Assembly: GCA_036245805.1 (NCBI GenBank)
Contig: BTRK01000004.1
Span: forward strand, 23,512,619-23,576,618
From: Pristionchus mayeri
Lineage: Eukaryota > Nematoda > Chromadorea > Rhabditida > Neodiplogasteridae
Direction: 5' to 3'
DNA length: 64,000 bases
Under the pieces are notes generated by a model that saw nothing but the letters and a program-made list of their open reading frames with translations, searched no databases and was not told the origin of the DNA. Shown here piece by piece: positions 49,401 to 63,977 of the stretch (its first letter is position 1; each line of letters starts with the position of its first letter). Both the position numbers and the translations under genes were made by a program.

Positions 49401-50875
49401 GTATTAGCTGGCCATTGTTGTCTATGGGAATAGGTTGTGATCCTATTTAAAATTAGTGTTTTTCCTCCTAATGTATGTCGTATAGAGGAGTACTCCTAAC
49501 AGGGATCACGTCGCTCTCTTCTCTCACAAGGCAATCGACACTGAGGCATTGGCTGAAATCGATGTATGAGAGATATCCATTGATGAAGGAGAAGGAAGAA
49601 ATCGTGACTCAATGGTTGTACGGAGAAGGAATGCCTCCCAAGGAGCCCAAGTAGGAGAAGTATGAGAGAGCATTTAAAGTGTCTACTTGAGATTCACGGA
49701 TGATTCTCTGATTGTTGAGTGTGGAAAGGTGATTGCTGGACTGCTGTCTCCCTCACCTTCGCCCGATCATTTCTCTTCCCTTACTACATCCCAGAAGGTA
49801 GCCCTCCCTACAGATCTTTTCATATTCCTCTCTAACAACTCATTCTTCTCAGATCTTCGTTTTGAACGCGTTGGCGGACAAGGCCCCTCTGGATCTTGAA
49901 AAGGTAGAGCTTTTTTGGAATCAATTATTTTCGATTATTATTAGCTCGATGCTCTATCCTCTCCATCATTCGGAATCGGATCTTCTCGCAACTGTGAGAT
50001 CCTGTGCCCTTGGATTAAGCTGGGACTCATTTCTCATTGGTATGTCGCTCCCTCTCCCTCTCCCTCTCCCTCCGCCTCCCTCTGATATTTCATCCGCAGA
50101 GTGGGACCAAAAATGCCCCTATACAGATGGGAACTGGGGGACCATTAGGGAGAAATATCCCAGGGATTCCAGGGGGGGGGGGGGGGGGGAGTTAACTGCA
50201 GACGATTGCGGAATGTGATTGAAATATGAGTACCATCGTTTATCGAAATGCAATAAACAATCCTATATCCTTTGTGGTAGCACAGGATCCTAGTGGTAAA
50301 TTAGAAATTAGCAGAATCCCTATAAACTTCTTAACAGAATCTAGCTATATTATGAAGGATGGTACTAGGAAGGGAGGCGGAACTCTTCCTCTCCCTCTTT
50401 TGGTAGATGCAGACATGATCCATTTGAGGGAGCCCTCCATTCCTGTAGCTCTGCTCTTTGTCAAGACGTATGGCAGACTTAAGTATTGCAAGAAGACCTA
50501 CGCGTGAGTTATCTTCCACTTAAATTATGTGAAAGAATAATTTGTCAACATTTGAACAACTGAATAAAAATTTTCGTTAATTTATCTCGCAGGATGTTTC
50601 AAACGGAAAATATTCACGTACTTTTTCTGCATGCACAATGTACAACTAGTTATACTTTATAAAAATCGTTATTGAATGAACCGTTGGACTCAGCACTTTT
50701 TAATTGCAGTCTTCTCTTCGCTTGGGAGAAATCTCGTGAATTGGCGATGGATCAATTCGAGAAGGAGAAGCCTTTCATGCAACCCCATCACTGTACAGCA
50801 GATCGAGGTTGCTATCCTTCTCTTAATAATCCCAATGCTAATCAACAGACTCTGATCAACAAGCACAAGCAGTAG
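18742..50875 (+). CDS. LTA4H: Leukotriene A4 hydrolase / M1 zinc aminopeptidase, possibly disrupted
   Basis: A cytosolic zinc enzyme of the LTA4H type (aminopeptidase and epoxide hydrolase; substrate here unknown). Exons: 18742-18810, 22023-22386, 28025-28093, 37975-38070, 38133-38249, 38314-38381, 38721-38805, 44489-44583, 44796-44892, 48891-48998, 49119-49186, 49486-49650, 49692-49797, 49853-49903, 49945-50039, 50429-50503, 50710-50875. Discounting one G in the G5 run at 22186-22190, they total 1893 nt, 630 aa (human 611). Visible features: [15 protein letters not shown], exopeptidase motif PYGGMEN (273-278), zinc motif HEIAH (301-305) with third ligand Glu in LNEG (324), SSIPYEK (383-389) and GRLK near the C-terminus. 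The position equivalent to human Tyr378, the suicide-inactivation residue, is Phe. Lesions: the frameshift; intron 3 acceptor CG at 37973-37974; intron 7 donor TT at 38806-38807. Every exon is otherwise open, so this is either a very young pseudogene or a good gene with sequence errors. Confidence 0.88.
18921..20017. repeat. Fold-back element family G (hydrolase intron 1)
   Basis: A palindrome of about 1.1 kb. The left end 'cttttatagtgaagtggtga' is complemented by 'tcaccacttcactataaaa' on the right. The arms match through 'ccacaattc' and 'tttttgaactttttgaattt' to a centre near 19480. It lacks any ORF beyond arm read-through. Confidence 0.85.
20483..20514. repeat. TC dinucleotide microsatellite
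   Basis: An uninterrupted CT/TC run of about 32 bp within a pyrimidine-rich patch (20350-20520). The surrounding sequence shows no recognisable exon. Confidence 0.95.
20996..21318. mobile_element. MITE with TTACTAT target duplication (hydrolase intron 1)
   Basis: The terminal inverted repeats are 'tagggttcccttgatggaat' on the left and its complement ending 'gggaaccctag' on the right. Direct repeats TTACTAT lie immediately outside at 20989-20995 and 21319-21325, a clean 7-bp target-site duplication. The interior is unusually rich in GGAATTCC palindromes. The 139-aa plus-strand frame across it is not credible as a protein. Confidence 0.8.
21493..21776. mobile_element. MITE family K, copy 1
   Basis: The terminal inverted repeats are 'atactctggtatttcagc' on the left and its complement 'ctgaaataccagagtat' on the right, each followed by a ggggacc/ggtcccc block. 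The interior is built of repeated 'cccaatgggatccc' blocks and a C17-type run near 21640. The trinucleotide CTA flanks both ends. Related end sequences occur at 28163 and 30770, and a fragment lies near 50099-50190. Confidence 0.7.
22862..27939. repeat. 61-bp GC-rich satellite/minisatellite array (hydrolase intron 2)
   Basis: About 83 head-to-tail copies of a 61-bp unit; diagnostic strings in order are 'aaagcggcacgcgatgcggg', 'gtacgggttagtagcctcg' and 'atagggtcag'. Variable positions are CAGCC/CAGGC, GAGAG/GATAG, TACGGG/TATGGG or TACTGG, and CTCGAT/CTTGAT. Three units carry a 5-bp TTGGG insertion, seen at 23571, 24247 and 25899, and a few are one base short in the G run. Because 61 is not a multiple of three and stops occur, no long frame exists. 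The array lies wholly inside an intron and has abrupt edges. Confidence 0.97.
28849..30139 (-). mobile_element. Tc1/mariner-superfamily transposon, DD37D (maT-like), apparently complete
   Basis: A 1291-bp element bounded by identical 27-bp terminal inverted repeats beginning 'cagggtgtccaaaaagtatt' (28849-28875 and 30113-30139). It is flanked on both sides by the dinucleotide TA (28847-28848 and 30140-30141), the canonical target duplication. It contains one uninterrupted transposase ORF on the minus strand. Perfect ends and an intact ORF indicate a very recent insertion. Confidence 0.95.
28970..29998 (-). CDS. DD37D (maT-like) mariner transposase
   Basis: A cut-and-paste transposase of 342 aa, a normal length for the superfamily. 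Residues 8-45 form a helix-turn-helix ([18 protein letters not shown]), followed by the GRPK linker motif in RPRSGRPKT (51-59) and a second DNA-binding helix region (about 85-105, [13 protein letters not shown]). The catalytic triad is Asp147 (YSDEKLF), Asp243 ([10 protein letters not shown]) and Asp281 ([12 protein letters not shown]). There are 37 residues between the last two, which defines the DD37D clade. No intron, stop or frameshift is seen. It is transcribed opposite to the host hydrolase gene. Codon use is GC-richer than the surrounding intron, fitting recent arrival. Confidence 0.96.
   Translation of the reverse strand: MVRPNRYRQTIINLWTLGDPPDSIRRKLRISRMTVYRTISRFKQLGTAKDRPRSGRPKTALTQKNRRIVEKRVNRNAKRSIRKMAKDLKISKGSVCAIVHSLLKSYPYKMRKGHGLTDVHKQKRLERCKLLLQRADRGEHLTTVYSDEKLFSVEEVYNSQNTRIIAKSPQQADARGRTISRIAHPQALMVWAGVCSTGKTPLVFVDPGVKINKEYYTRAILQKALLPWSRSHFKGARWTFQQDSAPAHSAKVTQAWCRAHLPDFISSEEWPSNSPDLNPLDFSIWSVLEKEACSTRHKNRDSLKAALLKAWEKIDVPYLRAVIDSVPRRLREVIAANEGQIE
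31215..33188. repeat. Fold-back element family E, copy 2, with inverted tRNA-like pair
   Basis: The ends 'atatcacgcgtgtcgtgtaa' and its complement ending 'cgacacgcgtgatat' define a full-length copy; copy 1 lacks the left end. Divergent tRNA-like segments lie at 31770-31832 (A-box 'tggtgtagtggtta', B-box 'ggttcaattcc') and, complemented, at 32026-32088. The right arm is interrupted by the MITE at 32276-32816. ORFs on both strands are arm read-through. Confidence 0.85.
32276..32816. mobile_element. hAT-like MITE nested in the E hairpin
   Basis: The terminal inverted repeat begins 'ggggggcggacaaaagcgca' and continues with 'acgaccaaaagcgcaac'; the right end is its complement. The interior arms are complementary through 'tttccactcaaattcgcat'. 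Flanks read ATTTAGCC (left) and ATCTAGCC (right), an 8-bp target duplication with one mismatch, typical of hAT elements. It splits sequence that is contiguous in E copy 1. A relative of its interior lies at 62445-62667. Confidence 0.8.
34208..34295 (-). repeat. tRNA-like segment, minus strand (hydrolase intron 3)
   Basis: On the minus strand, 'tggttcagtggtagagca' is a clean A-box/D-arm. CAACCT and AGGTTG form a six-pair anticodon stem with a 10-nt loop, and 'ggttcgagtcc' is an exact B-box. Acceptor arms do not pair. It is probably a tRNA-derived SINE head; a poly-G run (34046-34063) and TTTA repeats (33921-33942) lie just beyond its 3' side. Confidence 0.55.
35931..36800. repeat. Fold-back element family H (hydrolase intron 3)
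   Basis: The left 'gtttcctgtaaaagtgtagg' and right 'cctacacttttaccggagat' are complementary, as are the inner blocks 'gataaaacttggttcatgga' and 'tccatgaaccaagttttatc'. The ends resemble those of the hairpin at 45272-46896, so H is a diverged relative. Confidence 0.75.
38660..38703. repeat. AT microsatellite (hydrolase intron 6)
   Basis: An (AT)n run immediately upstream of exon 7. A second AT run (38822-38850) starts within 20 bp of the exon 7 end, so this 85-bp exon sits between two microsatellites. The defective donor at 38806 lies in this gap. Confidence 0.9.
38851..39075. repeat. Solo arm of fold-back family Q (hydrolase intron 7)
   Basis: The arm opens 'gggtatcatgagtcagtggg', then 'tctcgaaaaatctaggccac' and 'ctgtatttcagctctcagat'. 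The order matches one arm of the palindrome at 62699-63977. No complementary partner arm follows, so it is truncated or recombined. Confidence 0.65.
39228..40371. repeat. Fold-back element family M (hydrolase intron 7)
   Basis: A 1.14-kb palindrome with ends 'agaaagcttaagtccacata' and its complement 'tatgtggacttaagctttct'. The arms are near-identical throughout ('atgaaatgtgaaaaatccg' appears on both strands) and meet near 39800. It is followed directly by AT repeats at 40373-40430. Confidence 0.9.
40451..41488. repeat. Fold-back element family N (hydrolase intron 7)
   Basis: The ends 'aggacgttacgcaccaaatt' and 'aatttggtgcataacgtcc' are inverted. Inner blocks include 'ggtatgacgcaatcgcacag' and its complement. 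AT microsatellites lie at both outer edges (to 40430 and from 41489), suggesting insertion into a TA-repeat tract. A diverged partial copy occupies about 34390-34960. Confidence 0.85.
41520..44120. repeat. Degraded family O fold-back fragments (rest of hydrolase intron 7)
   Basis: Segments around 41580-41770, 42180-42420 and (inverted) 43920-44110 share 'aacttttcacgtagagttcg', 'cttagaaagccgtatctcc' and 'gataagcatttttactgttg' with the palindrome at 52860-54675. Between 42470 and 43900 only scattered short inverted matches and a small 'cactgtttcgc' tandem (43357-43396) are seen. No exon was found. Confidence 0.6.
47206..47610 (-). CDS. Hypothetical acidic ORF inside a fold-back element
   Basis: The frame is 134 codons long if begun at a GTG, or about 125 from the first ATG (MKKNKRG). 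It is strongly acidic in the middle ([23 protein letters not shown]) and ends [11 protein letters not shown] possible short intron (donor 'gggtggcacc', acceptor 'tctcttttag') would remove the [15 protein letters not shown] part; this cannot be decided here. No family is recognised. It is not arm sequence, so it is not explained by palindrome read-through. It faces away from the small plus-strand gene that begins at 47614. It could be a captured host-gene fragment or an element-encoded accessory protein. Confidence 0.35.
   Translation of the reverse strand: MALEAELATMKKNKRGWHLLCMLHSRAVFSFSQELKSGSVKEAKQGGRKCNRPNRAEDGMESCENDEEDEVEIDHSIDEGIFEDEDFKSDRDLVEESGMGNLDQIFGMEQPIEIMEEELSAPLLRRSRRYSMLL
47614..47816 (+). 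CDS. Hypothetical two-exon small ORF inside a fold-back element
   Basis: Exons 47614-47723 and 47765-47816 join across a 41-nt intron with GT...TTTAG ends, the size of other short introns in this window, giving 53 aa. The protein begins [14 protein letters not shown] and ends with a basic, aromatic segment [19 protein letters not shown]. The (K/R)-Y-x-x-L-x-x-K-W-K pattern is loosely reminiscent of Myb/SANT- or MADF-like DNA-binding helices, but the match is too short to assign. It starts 3 bp from the divergent acidic ORF, so the two would share one promoter region. Function unknown. Confidence 0.35.
48213..48599. mobile_element. MITE with TCCCAA target duplication
   Basis: The ends 'gtaggctttgctaaac' and complement 'gtttagcaaagcctac' are inverted. 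TCCCAA precedes (48207-48212) and follows (48600-48605) the element, and removing it restores the outer hairpin arm. The interior is dominated by short GAGAGTCGACTCTC-type palindromes and CTCTCG repeats (48270-48560). Confidence 0.85.
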
Positions 50876-52095
50876 AGAGATGTCCCTTGCTCACGCCCAA
50901 TCCTACATCATCCATCTTGTCAACGTGCATAATATTTTTGTTGTATAAATAATTTATTACAGTTTAAGTTGATTCTTGTGTAGAAGACCAAAAGACAAGA
51001 CCACTCGCGAGTCTTGTGAACATTGAGGGAAATGAGGATGGAAAATAAGGGATTATTCTTCGGTTCCATTTCATTATTTTCGTACACAGATGAAAAGGCA
51101 TGGTAATCCTAACGGTAGGGTGCGTGGTCCAGTTGTCTAAGACGTTGTAAATTTCATCACATTGTATGATGGGTTCGATTCCGATTTCTGCAGAACCTTT
51201 TACCAAGGTTGTGCAATTTTTGCATACTATTGGGTACTTCCCTCGAAGCATGGCAAAAAGCGAGTCGCTTTAAGCGACTGTACAGGTTGGGATTCGAACC
51301 CCATACCTTAGGATCTACCATAGGATAGATCCCGACAATGGGTTTTTCATCTGTGTGTTCGCACGTCGTCAGGCAAATCCAATATTCTTGTTATTGACCT
51401 TCTAGGCGGCATGTAAGTGAACTCTCATGTTGATCAACGCTCTCTCACAACTCTACCCAACACTTTAGGTTCTCTTACATATGACTAATTCTCGATTTGT
51501 TATCATTCAGCGGAGTAGTGATTAAGTAAATGGCTACTATCTCTTGCAGATCACTTCTTGGGCTGATTCGTGTGCAGTGAGTGAAGATGGGGGGGGGGGG
51601 GAGTATGTGTATGGATTCATCGTCACTCTCACATTCAGAATTGGTCTTGTGAACTGAATGGTGCGATTGTTCTCTTTCGACTGGAATGACTAGTACCTAG
51701 ACTCCTTTGTCCCTCCTGATTGGCATTTCTCTTCTTTATGCATACACTCGTGACTACTTATCACGAAGGGGTCGAATTCATTCCACGAATCGAGGGAAGA
51801 GAAAGTCGATTCTGACGCTATGGCGCCAATCCTCATCCTACCCCCCCCCCCCCCCAATTGGAAGGATAAGAATTGGACTGATATGGAATGTGAGGGCGGA
51901 TGGATTGGAATAGTAGAGGGAAAGAGATGATTGAAAACGATGAAGGGTTGAAGAGCTCTATTTGGAGAGGAGAGGGGAATGGAGGAATGAGAGTGATGTC
52001 ATAATCTCCACTCGATTGTCGTAAGAAATGGCTGACAAAGAGGGATTATGAGGGGCGGAGTGGGGATGGATAGATAAGGAGACACTGAGACTCAC
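50876..52095. other. 3' flank of hydrolase gene; convergent intergenic region
   Basis: AT-rich sequence with 'tataaataatttatt' near 50944-50958 could hold the hydrolase polyadenylation signal. An element at about 51083-51358 has inverted ends ('cacagatgaaaa' / 'ttttcatctgtg') and two divergent tRNA-like segments. Homopolymer runs lie at 51592-51601 (G) and 51840-51856 (C). On the minus strand, 51857-52031 stays open in one frame after an acceptor-like 'tttgtcag', which might be a further GlnRS exon; not confirmed. Confidence 0.4.
51115..51350. repeat. Divergent pair of tRNA-like segments
   Basis: On the plus strand, 'tggtccagttgtctaag' (A-box-like; the D-stem GTC pairs with GAC) and 'gggttcgattcc' (B-box) lie at 51125-51182. 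On the minus strand 'ggggttcgaatccc' forms a B-box at 51289-51302. Both lack a paired acceptor stem. The arrangement mirrors the E elements on a smaller scale. Confidence 0.5.
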
Positions 52096-52207
52096 TCATT
52101 CCTTCTGCCATGTGCATTCAACCTCCTCCAGTCCGACGTAGTCGAGGGAGAGGGACCAAGGAAGGATCCATGCAGTGCTGCCAATATCGACCATGCTACC
52201 GTATGCA
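52096..52207 (-). pseudogene. Tentative GlnRS exon ending in an in-frame stop
   Basis: On the minus strand, an acceptor 'gattgag' opens a frame reading AYGSMVDIGSTAWILPW and then GLEEVECTWQKE. It can be aligned with the GlnRS anticodon-binding barrel (the human G-Q-P-V-G-L-R-H-T-G-Y-V-I region). Immediately before a consensus donor GTGAGT (52095 downward), the frame meets TGA (52098-52096). Either the donor is shifted, one base has been gained, or this is not coding. It lies beyond the gap from the confident exons, so linkage cannot be shown. Confidence 0.35.
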
Positions 52208-52359
52208 CTCAATCTTACTCTTCCCTCCTCTCATAATCTGCTTATATTTAGGGATTCATTATGATTACGAAAAAAACTAACGATTACGAAAGTAAATTAG
52301 GCTCTTTGAAAATATTTTTTTGATTTGGTGGATAATAGATGTAAAAAAATAACATACAC

Positions 52360-52859
52360 NNNNNNNNNNNNNNNNNNNNNNNNNNNNNNNNNNNNNNNNN
52401 NNNNNNNNNNNNNNNNNNNNNNNNNNNNNNNNNNNNNNNNNNNNNNNNNNNNNNNNNNNNNNNNNNNNNNNNNNNNNNNNNNNNNNNNNNNNNNNNNNNN
52501 NNNNNNNNNNNNNNNNNNNNNNNNNNNNNNNNNNNNNNNNNNNNNNNNNNNNNNNNNNNNNNNNNNNNNNNNNNNNNNNNNNNNNNNNNNNNNNNNNNNN
52601 NNNNNNNNNNNNNNNNNNNNNNNNNNNNNNNNNNNNNNNNNNNNNNNNNNNNNNNNNNNNNNNNNNNNNNNNNNNNNNNNNNNNNNNNNNNNNNNNNNNN
52701 NNNNNNNNNNNNNNNNNNNNNNNNNNNNNNNNNNNNNNNNNNNNNNNNNNNNNNNNNNNNNNNNNNNNNNNNNNNNNNNNNNNNNNNNNNNNNNNNNNNN
52801 NNNNNNNNNNNNNNNNNNNNNNNNNNNNNNNNNNNNNNNNNNNNNNNNNNNNNNNNNNN
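52360..52859. other. Assembly gap (500 N)
   Basis: Exactly 500 unknown bases, a conventional placeholder size. The gap interrupts the left arm of the palindrome 52860-54675 and probably hides one or more GlnRS exons. Confidence 0.99.
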
Positions 52860-54675
52860 GTAAGTTCTGATTTTAAGATGTCCCTAGGGGTAACTTTTCA
52901 CGTAGAGTTCGAATATCGACCTTAGGAAGCCGTATCTCTGACCCCTGATTTTCTGTGGCGCGCCTCAATGTTGAGGTCGGTTTTTGTTAATCGTGAACGG
53001 CTGATCCAAACCCCATACATATATAGTAATTCTGAAAGAACTCGACGAGATAAGCATTTTTACTGTTGGAAGTGAAAAGCCAGCTCTGTGAAAACAGTTG
53101 TGGTCATTTGAAATTTTAAAATTTTTGCTCAAAAAAGGTTTTTCAATGTGTGTCATTTTAATTATGATTATTAGATTCCTCATGAAAAGTTACCCCAGGA
53201 GCCATATTTTCGTCCATTTATTCGTGCTTCAAAGGGGTTTCCTGGATCTCAGAAGAGGAAATGTAGTGATTTTTTTTTGCAAATTTGTATATTTTTAAGA
53301 CGAGCCACTGTGAACTCTGATTAAAACTGAACAGTTTATGGGTACACTTTGATAGGGCAAAAATATAGCGCACAAAAAACGGACATTATCTCAAATCGAA
53401 AAAATCGATTATCTCAACCTCGATTTTTCTCATGTTTGGGCACATGCTACTTTTCCTTTACGATCCGAATTCCCAATTTTCTGGGAAAATCTAGTAGTAC
53501 GAACCAACATATGTCAGAAATGTTTGAGCTTCGGCTCCTCACCAACCCGGAAGGTAGGTATATTTTTGCTTGAAAATGCAATTTCACGTTTGTAAAAAAT
53601 ATGTTTCGAACGATAATATCGAAGTTACGATGGCTATCGGATAATTTTATACATGATTCCACTTCTTCAACTTGTATCAGCTATTGTGCACTTGCAAATT
53701 GGCGTATCTATTCAATCTATTAAAAATGATTTTTTGGACACCAGAAAAATTATTTTTTTTGAAAACTGCTCATAAACCGCTGGAATGCATAAAGCTTGAG
53801 TAATTTAATTGGATGAAGTTAGATAAAAGTAAAATCTAACCAATTCTCACAAAAGGACGCCCAAAATTTATTTTCTTTCTTTCACGACAATAATAATTCT
53901 GCATTTTCAAGCAAAAATATACCTACCTTCCGGGTTGGTGAGGAGCCGAAGCTCAAACATTTCTGACATATGTTGGTTCGTACTACTAGATTTTCCCAGA
54001 AAATTGGGAATTCGGATCGTAAAGGAAAAGTAGCATGTGCCCAAACATGAGAAAAATCGAGGTTGAGATAATCGATTTTTTCGATTTGAGATAATGTCCG
54101 TTTTTTGTGCGCTTTATTTTTGCCCTATCAAAGTGTAGCCATAAACTGTTCAGTTTTAATCAGAGTTCACAGTGGCTCGTCTTAAAAATATACATATTTG
54201 AAAAAAAAAATCACTACCTTTCCTCTTCTGAGATCCAGGAGACCCCTTTGAAGCACGAATAAATGGACGAAAATATGGCTCCTGGGGTAACTTTTCATGA
54301 GGAATCGAATAATCATAATTAAAATGACACACATTGAAAAACCTTTTTTGAGCAAAAATTTTAAAATTTCAAATGACCACAACTTTTATCACAGACGAGC
54401 TGGCTTTTCACTTCCAACAGTAAAAATGCTTATCTCGTCGATTTCTTTCAGAAATACTATATATGTATGGGGTTTGGATCAGCCGTTCACGATTTACAAA
54501 AACCGACCTCAGCGTTGAGGCGCGCCACAGAAAATCAGGGGTCAGAGATACGGCTTTCTAAGGTCGATTTTCGAACTCTACGTGAAAAGTTACCCCTAGG
54601 GACATCTTAAAATTAGAAATTTATTTTTCGCTGTACGGCCTATAGGTGATATTGCTCGGTTCTCTCAGATAGTCA
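52860..54675. repeat. Fold-back element family O, left end lost in gap (GlnRS region)
   Basis: The arms share 'tgtccctaggggtaactttt', 'gcgcctcaatgttgaggtcg' and 'ttttcatgaggaatcgaata'-type blocks. They are near-identical and meet near 53770. The right arm ends around 'gagagaaccgagcaatatc' (complement at 54645-54663). Degraded relatives lie at 41520-44120. Confidence 0.85.
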
Positions 54676-54816
54676 CTCATATATATTAATGAATGAAAAA
54701 AAATGCAGAAATTTTATATATTATATAATGGACAGTTTTACTAGAGTGGAAAACAGATATTGAATATGATATTGCAACTGTAAATGGCCAATTAGTACAA
54801 AAAAAGAGTAACTGAC

Positions 54817-61478
<6,662 letters not shown>

Positions 61479-62261
61479 CTCAAACGTGGACATCGTTGTT
61501 CTTTCAACAAGACCCATCCGGTTTTCACGACCCGTCAATTCGGTTTAGGGCAATTTTATAAATCAATTAGACACAACTTTCCCGGTTTTGTAATCATTAG
61601 TCAGCAATTATTTTCATCAAATCAATCAACAACTCTAAAATCGTTTACTTAACAGATGTGAAAGGATGACATTATGAGAGAAGTGGTCAAAGCCCCTACA
61701 AGAGTATCCACCTGTACGATTGGAGTAACTTTTCATGCACATTTTAATAAATTATCTCAGAGAGCCGTATTTCATAGCTCGTTCGCGCAGTCGCGCAGAA
61801 CTTCTACTGTTACAATCTTTCTTTAGTTCCGACGTCACCATTTTAGCGATTGGGGTGTCTCAAAAGTTCGTTCTTTTTATTGGAAGAACGTAAAATCCGC
61901 CGTATAGGTTGTGCATACCAAATATCACTATTCAATAGAGCAACCCTTATCCAGTCACATAAGCTATGGCATTTGCAGCAGCTGATCTCCCCTGTTTTAA
62001 AGAAACGTATAATGGGCGCAATTTCATACCACGACCTATAAATGAGTTCAGGACAAGAGTACTTCCGTAGCTTCAATTGCCCGATCAAACTCATTCAAAA
62101 CAGCCAAAAACAACATTACAGGTTGTTTCCACCTATGATATGACAATTCCTTTGGTCATAAATAGTCACCTGACCGAAAATTTGAAACTCGAAATTTTAG
62201 CGCCAAATAAAATGGGATCCTGAAAATACGATATTTCGGCTGATGAATCCAAGGAAAGGCT

Positions 62262-62262
<1 letters not shown>

Positions 62263-62293
<31 letters not shown>
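62263..62293. repeat. Poly-G run of 31
   Basis: Thirty-one consecutive G, the longest of several G or C homopolymers in the window (others near 8007, 21640, 34046, 50170 and 51840). Its length in the assembly may be inexact. Confidence 0.95.
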
Positions 62294-62294
<1 letters not shown>

Positions 62295-62444
62295 GACAAT
62301 TGCTAAAACGACAATTGCTCAACTCGTAGCCGTTCGATTGCAATTTGGCGCAGCGACTTGGGAGTTGTTTCCATTGCTATCAGTATGTGCTCCCCTACAT
62401 TTGCATATATAAATCTTGTTGGCAGGCGATCACGAGTTTTACTC

Positions 62445-62667
62445 CATATCTATGTATTTCATGGTCCAAAATTGAGCATTTGAGTGGAAAATCATGGTTA
62501 AATAAATAGCAAAAGCCGTAACCAATCGATACTTCAATACCCCAGTAACTACTGTTACCAAGTAATATATGCATCGATTGGTTACGAGATTTGGTGTTTA
62601 TCTAACAATGATTTTGCACTCAAATTCTCAATTTTGGACCATGAACCCCTATACCTAGATATGGTGT
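62445..62667. repeat. Relative of the nested hAT-like MITE interior
   Basis: The arms 'tttcatggtccaaaattgag' and 'ctcaattttggaccatgaac' are inverted. 'gagtggaaaatcatggtta' matches the interior of 32276-32816. The distinctive 'gcggacaaaagcgcaacg' ends are absent, and the poly-G run lies about 150 bp to the left, so this is a different subfamily or a truncated copy. Confidence 0.6.
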
Positions 62668-62698
62668 AAAACTCATGAGCGCAAGGTAATAAGATTTA

Positions 62699-63977
62699 TC
62701 ACAGGTATCATGAGTCAGTGGATGAAAAAAACTAACCTCCAGGAACAAATTCCATATTTTATTTTTTGTTTGGCTTCATATTATGGTAGGAGTATACACT
62801 AGAGCCAACATCTCGAAAAATCTAGGTCATAGGTTCCAGAGCCGACTTTTAGGAAACTTCCGGTTTTGCATGCGGCTCTACTGTATTTCAGTTCCCAGAT
62901 GAGCTACAAAGATGGCAGTGGGCTCAAAATGAGCGGAAAAATATAATAAGAAAGTTTTATGTTTTTACCTAAGCGATCGGACAAAATTTGGAAAAGGTAT
63001 GATTTTAAAACCATCTTTTTGACAAGAATAAAATCTACATCAAATTTGTGAGATACCATTCCCTTAAATTTTATTGCAGAATATACAAGCTGAAGTACAT
63101 AGGTATAAAATAAAATTAAAAAGTTGAAAATCTAAGAGGGTCGTTTTTTAGAATATCGGTCCAAATCTCCGACGGTGTGAATGTCGATGTGAAAATTGTT
63201 AATTCCTGAGCAGCTATAGATGAAATCGGAATGACTAATGTAGATTAAGGTGTTTCATACATATTAAAGTAAGATGACGCTGTGAAACTCTAAGTTTCAC
63301 TCATTCTGAAAAATCGATTTTTTACAACTCGATTTTGGCTAAATTTGGAAGCTGAGAACTGAATAATTTTAATTACAGTCCGTTGAAAACCAACTAAAAT
63401 GTAAAGTAGTGACTACCCTGAATAAGAATATGTGTCACTGAGGATCTACAGATATGCGGAGCTCTAGCCATATTCACTCGAATATGCTAACTTAGTGAGG
63501 TCAACATTGCTGTAAATTGAATTTTGGCTTTATTTTTGAGAAATTTGCATAATTTCAAGTGTCAAAATTCTTTATTAGTTTATTCTTAACAAATATATAA
63601 AATAACATCATAACAGTAATTAAAATAGAAAAAATTGAAAATTTGAGATCACACCTTTTTCGCATTGTTGAATATCGAGCTATTTCATATCTTTTCCAAA
63701 TTTTGTCCGATCGCTTTGATCAAAACATAAAACTTTCTTATTATATTTTCCGCTCATTTTGAGCCCACTGCCATCTTTGTAGCTCATCTGGGAACTGAAA
63801 TACAGTAGAGCCGCATGCAAAACCGGAAGTTTCCTAAAAGTCGGCTCTGGAACCTATGACCAAGATTTTTCGAGATGTTGCCTCTAGTGTATATTCCTAC
63901 CATAATATGAAGTCAAACAAATAATAAAAGTTGAAAATTGTTCCCACTCACCTCCACTGACTCGTGATACGTGTGTT
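62699..63977. repeat. Fold-back element family Q
   Basis: The left arm opens 'cacaggtatcatgagtcagt'; the right arm closes with the near-complement 'tgactcgtgatacgtgtgtt'. The arms share 'gagctacaaagatggcagtg' and 'tttcctaaaagtcggctctg'. The arms extend inward to near 63000 and 63700, leaving about 700 bp of less symmetric sequence between them. The solo arm at 38851 belongs here. Confidence 0.8.

Noticed and set aside
61850..62100. Mariner element starting at 'ggtgtctcaaaagttcg'
   Set aside because: Only one mariner-like end is visible; no matching second end, triad motif or transposase frame could be found.
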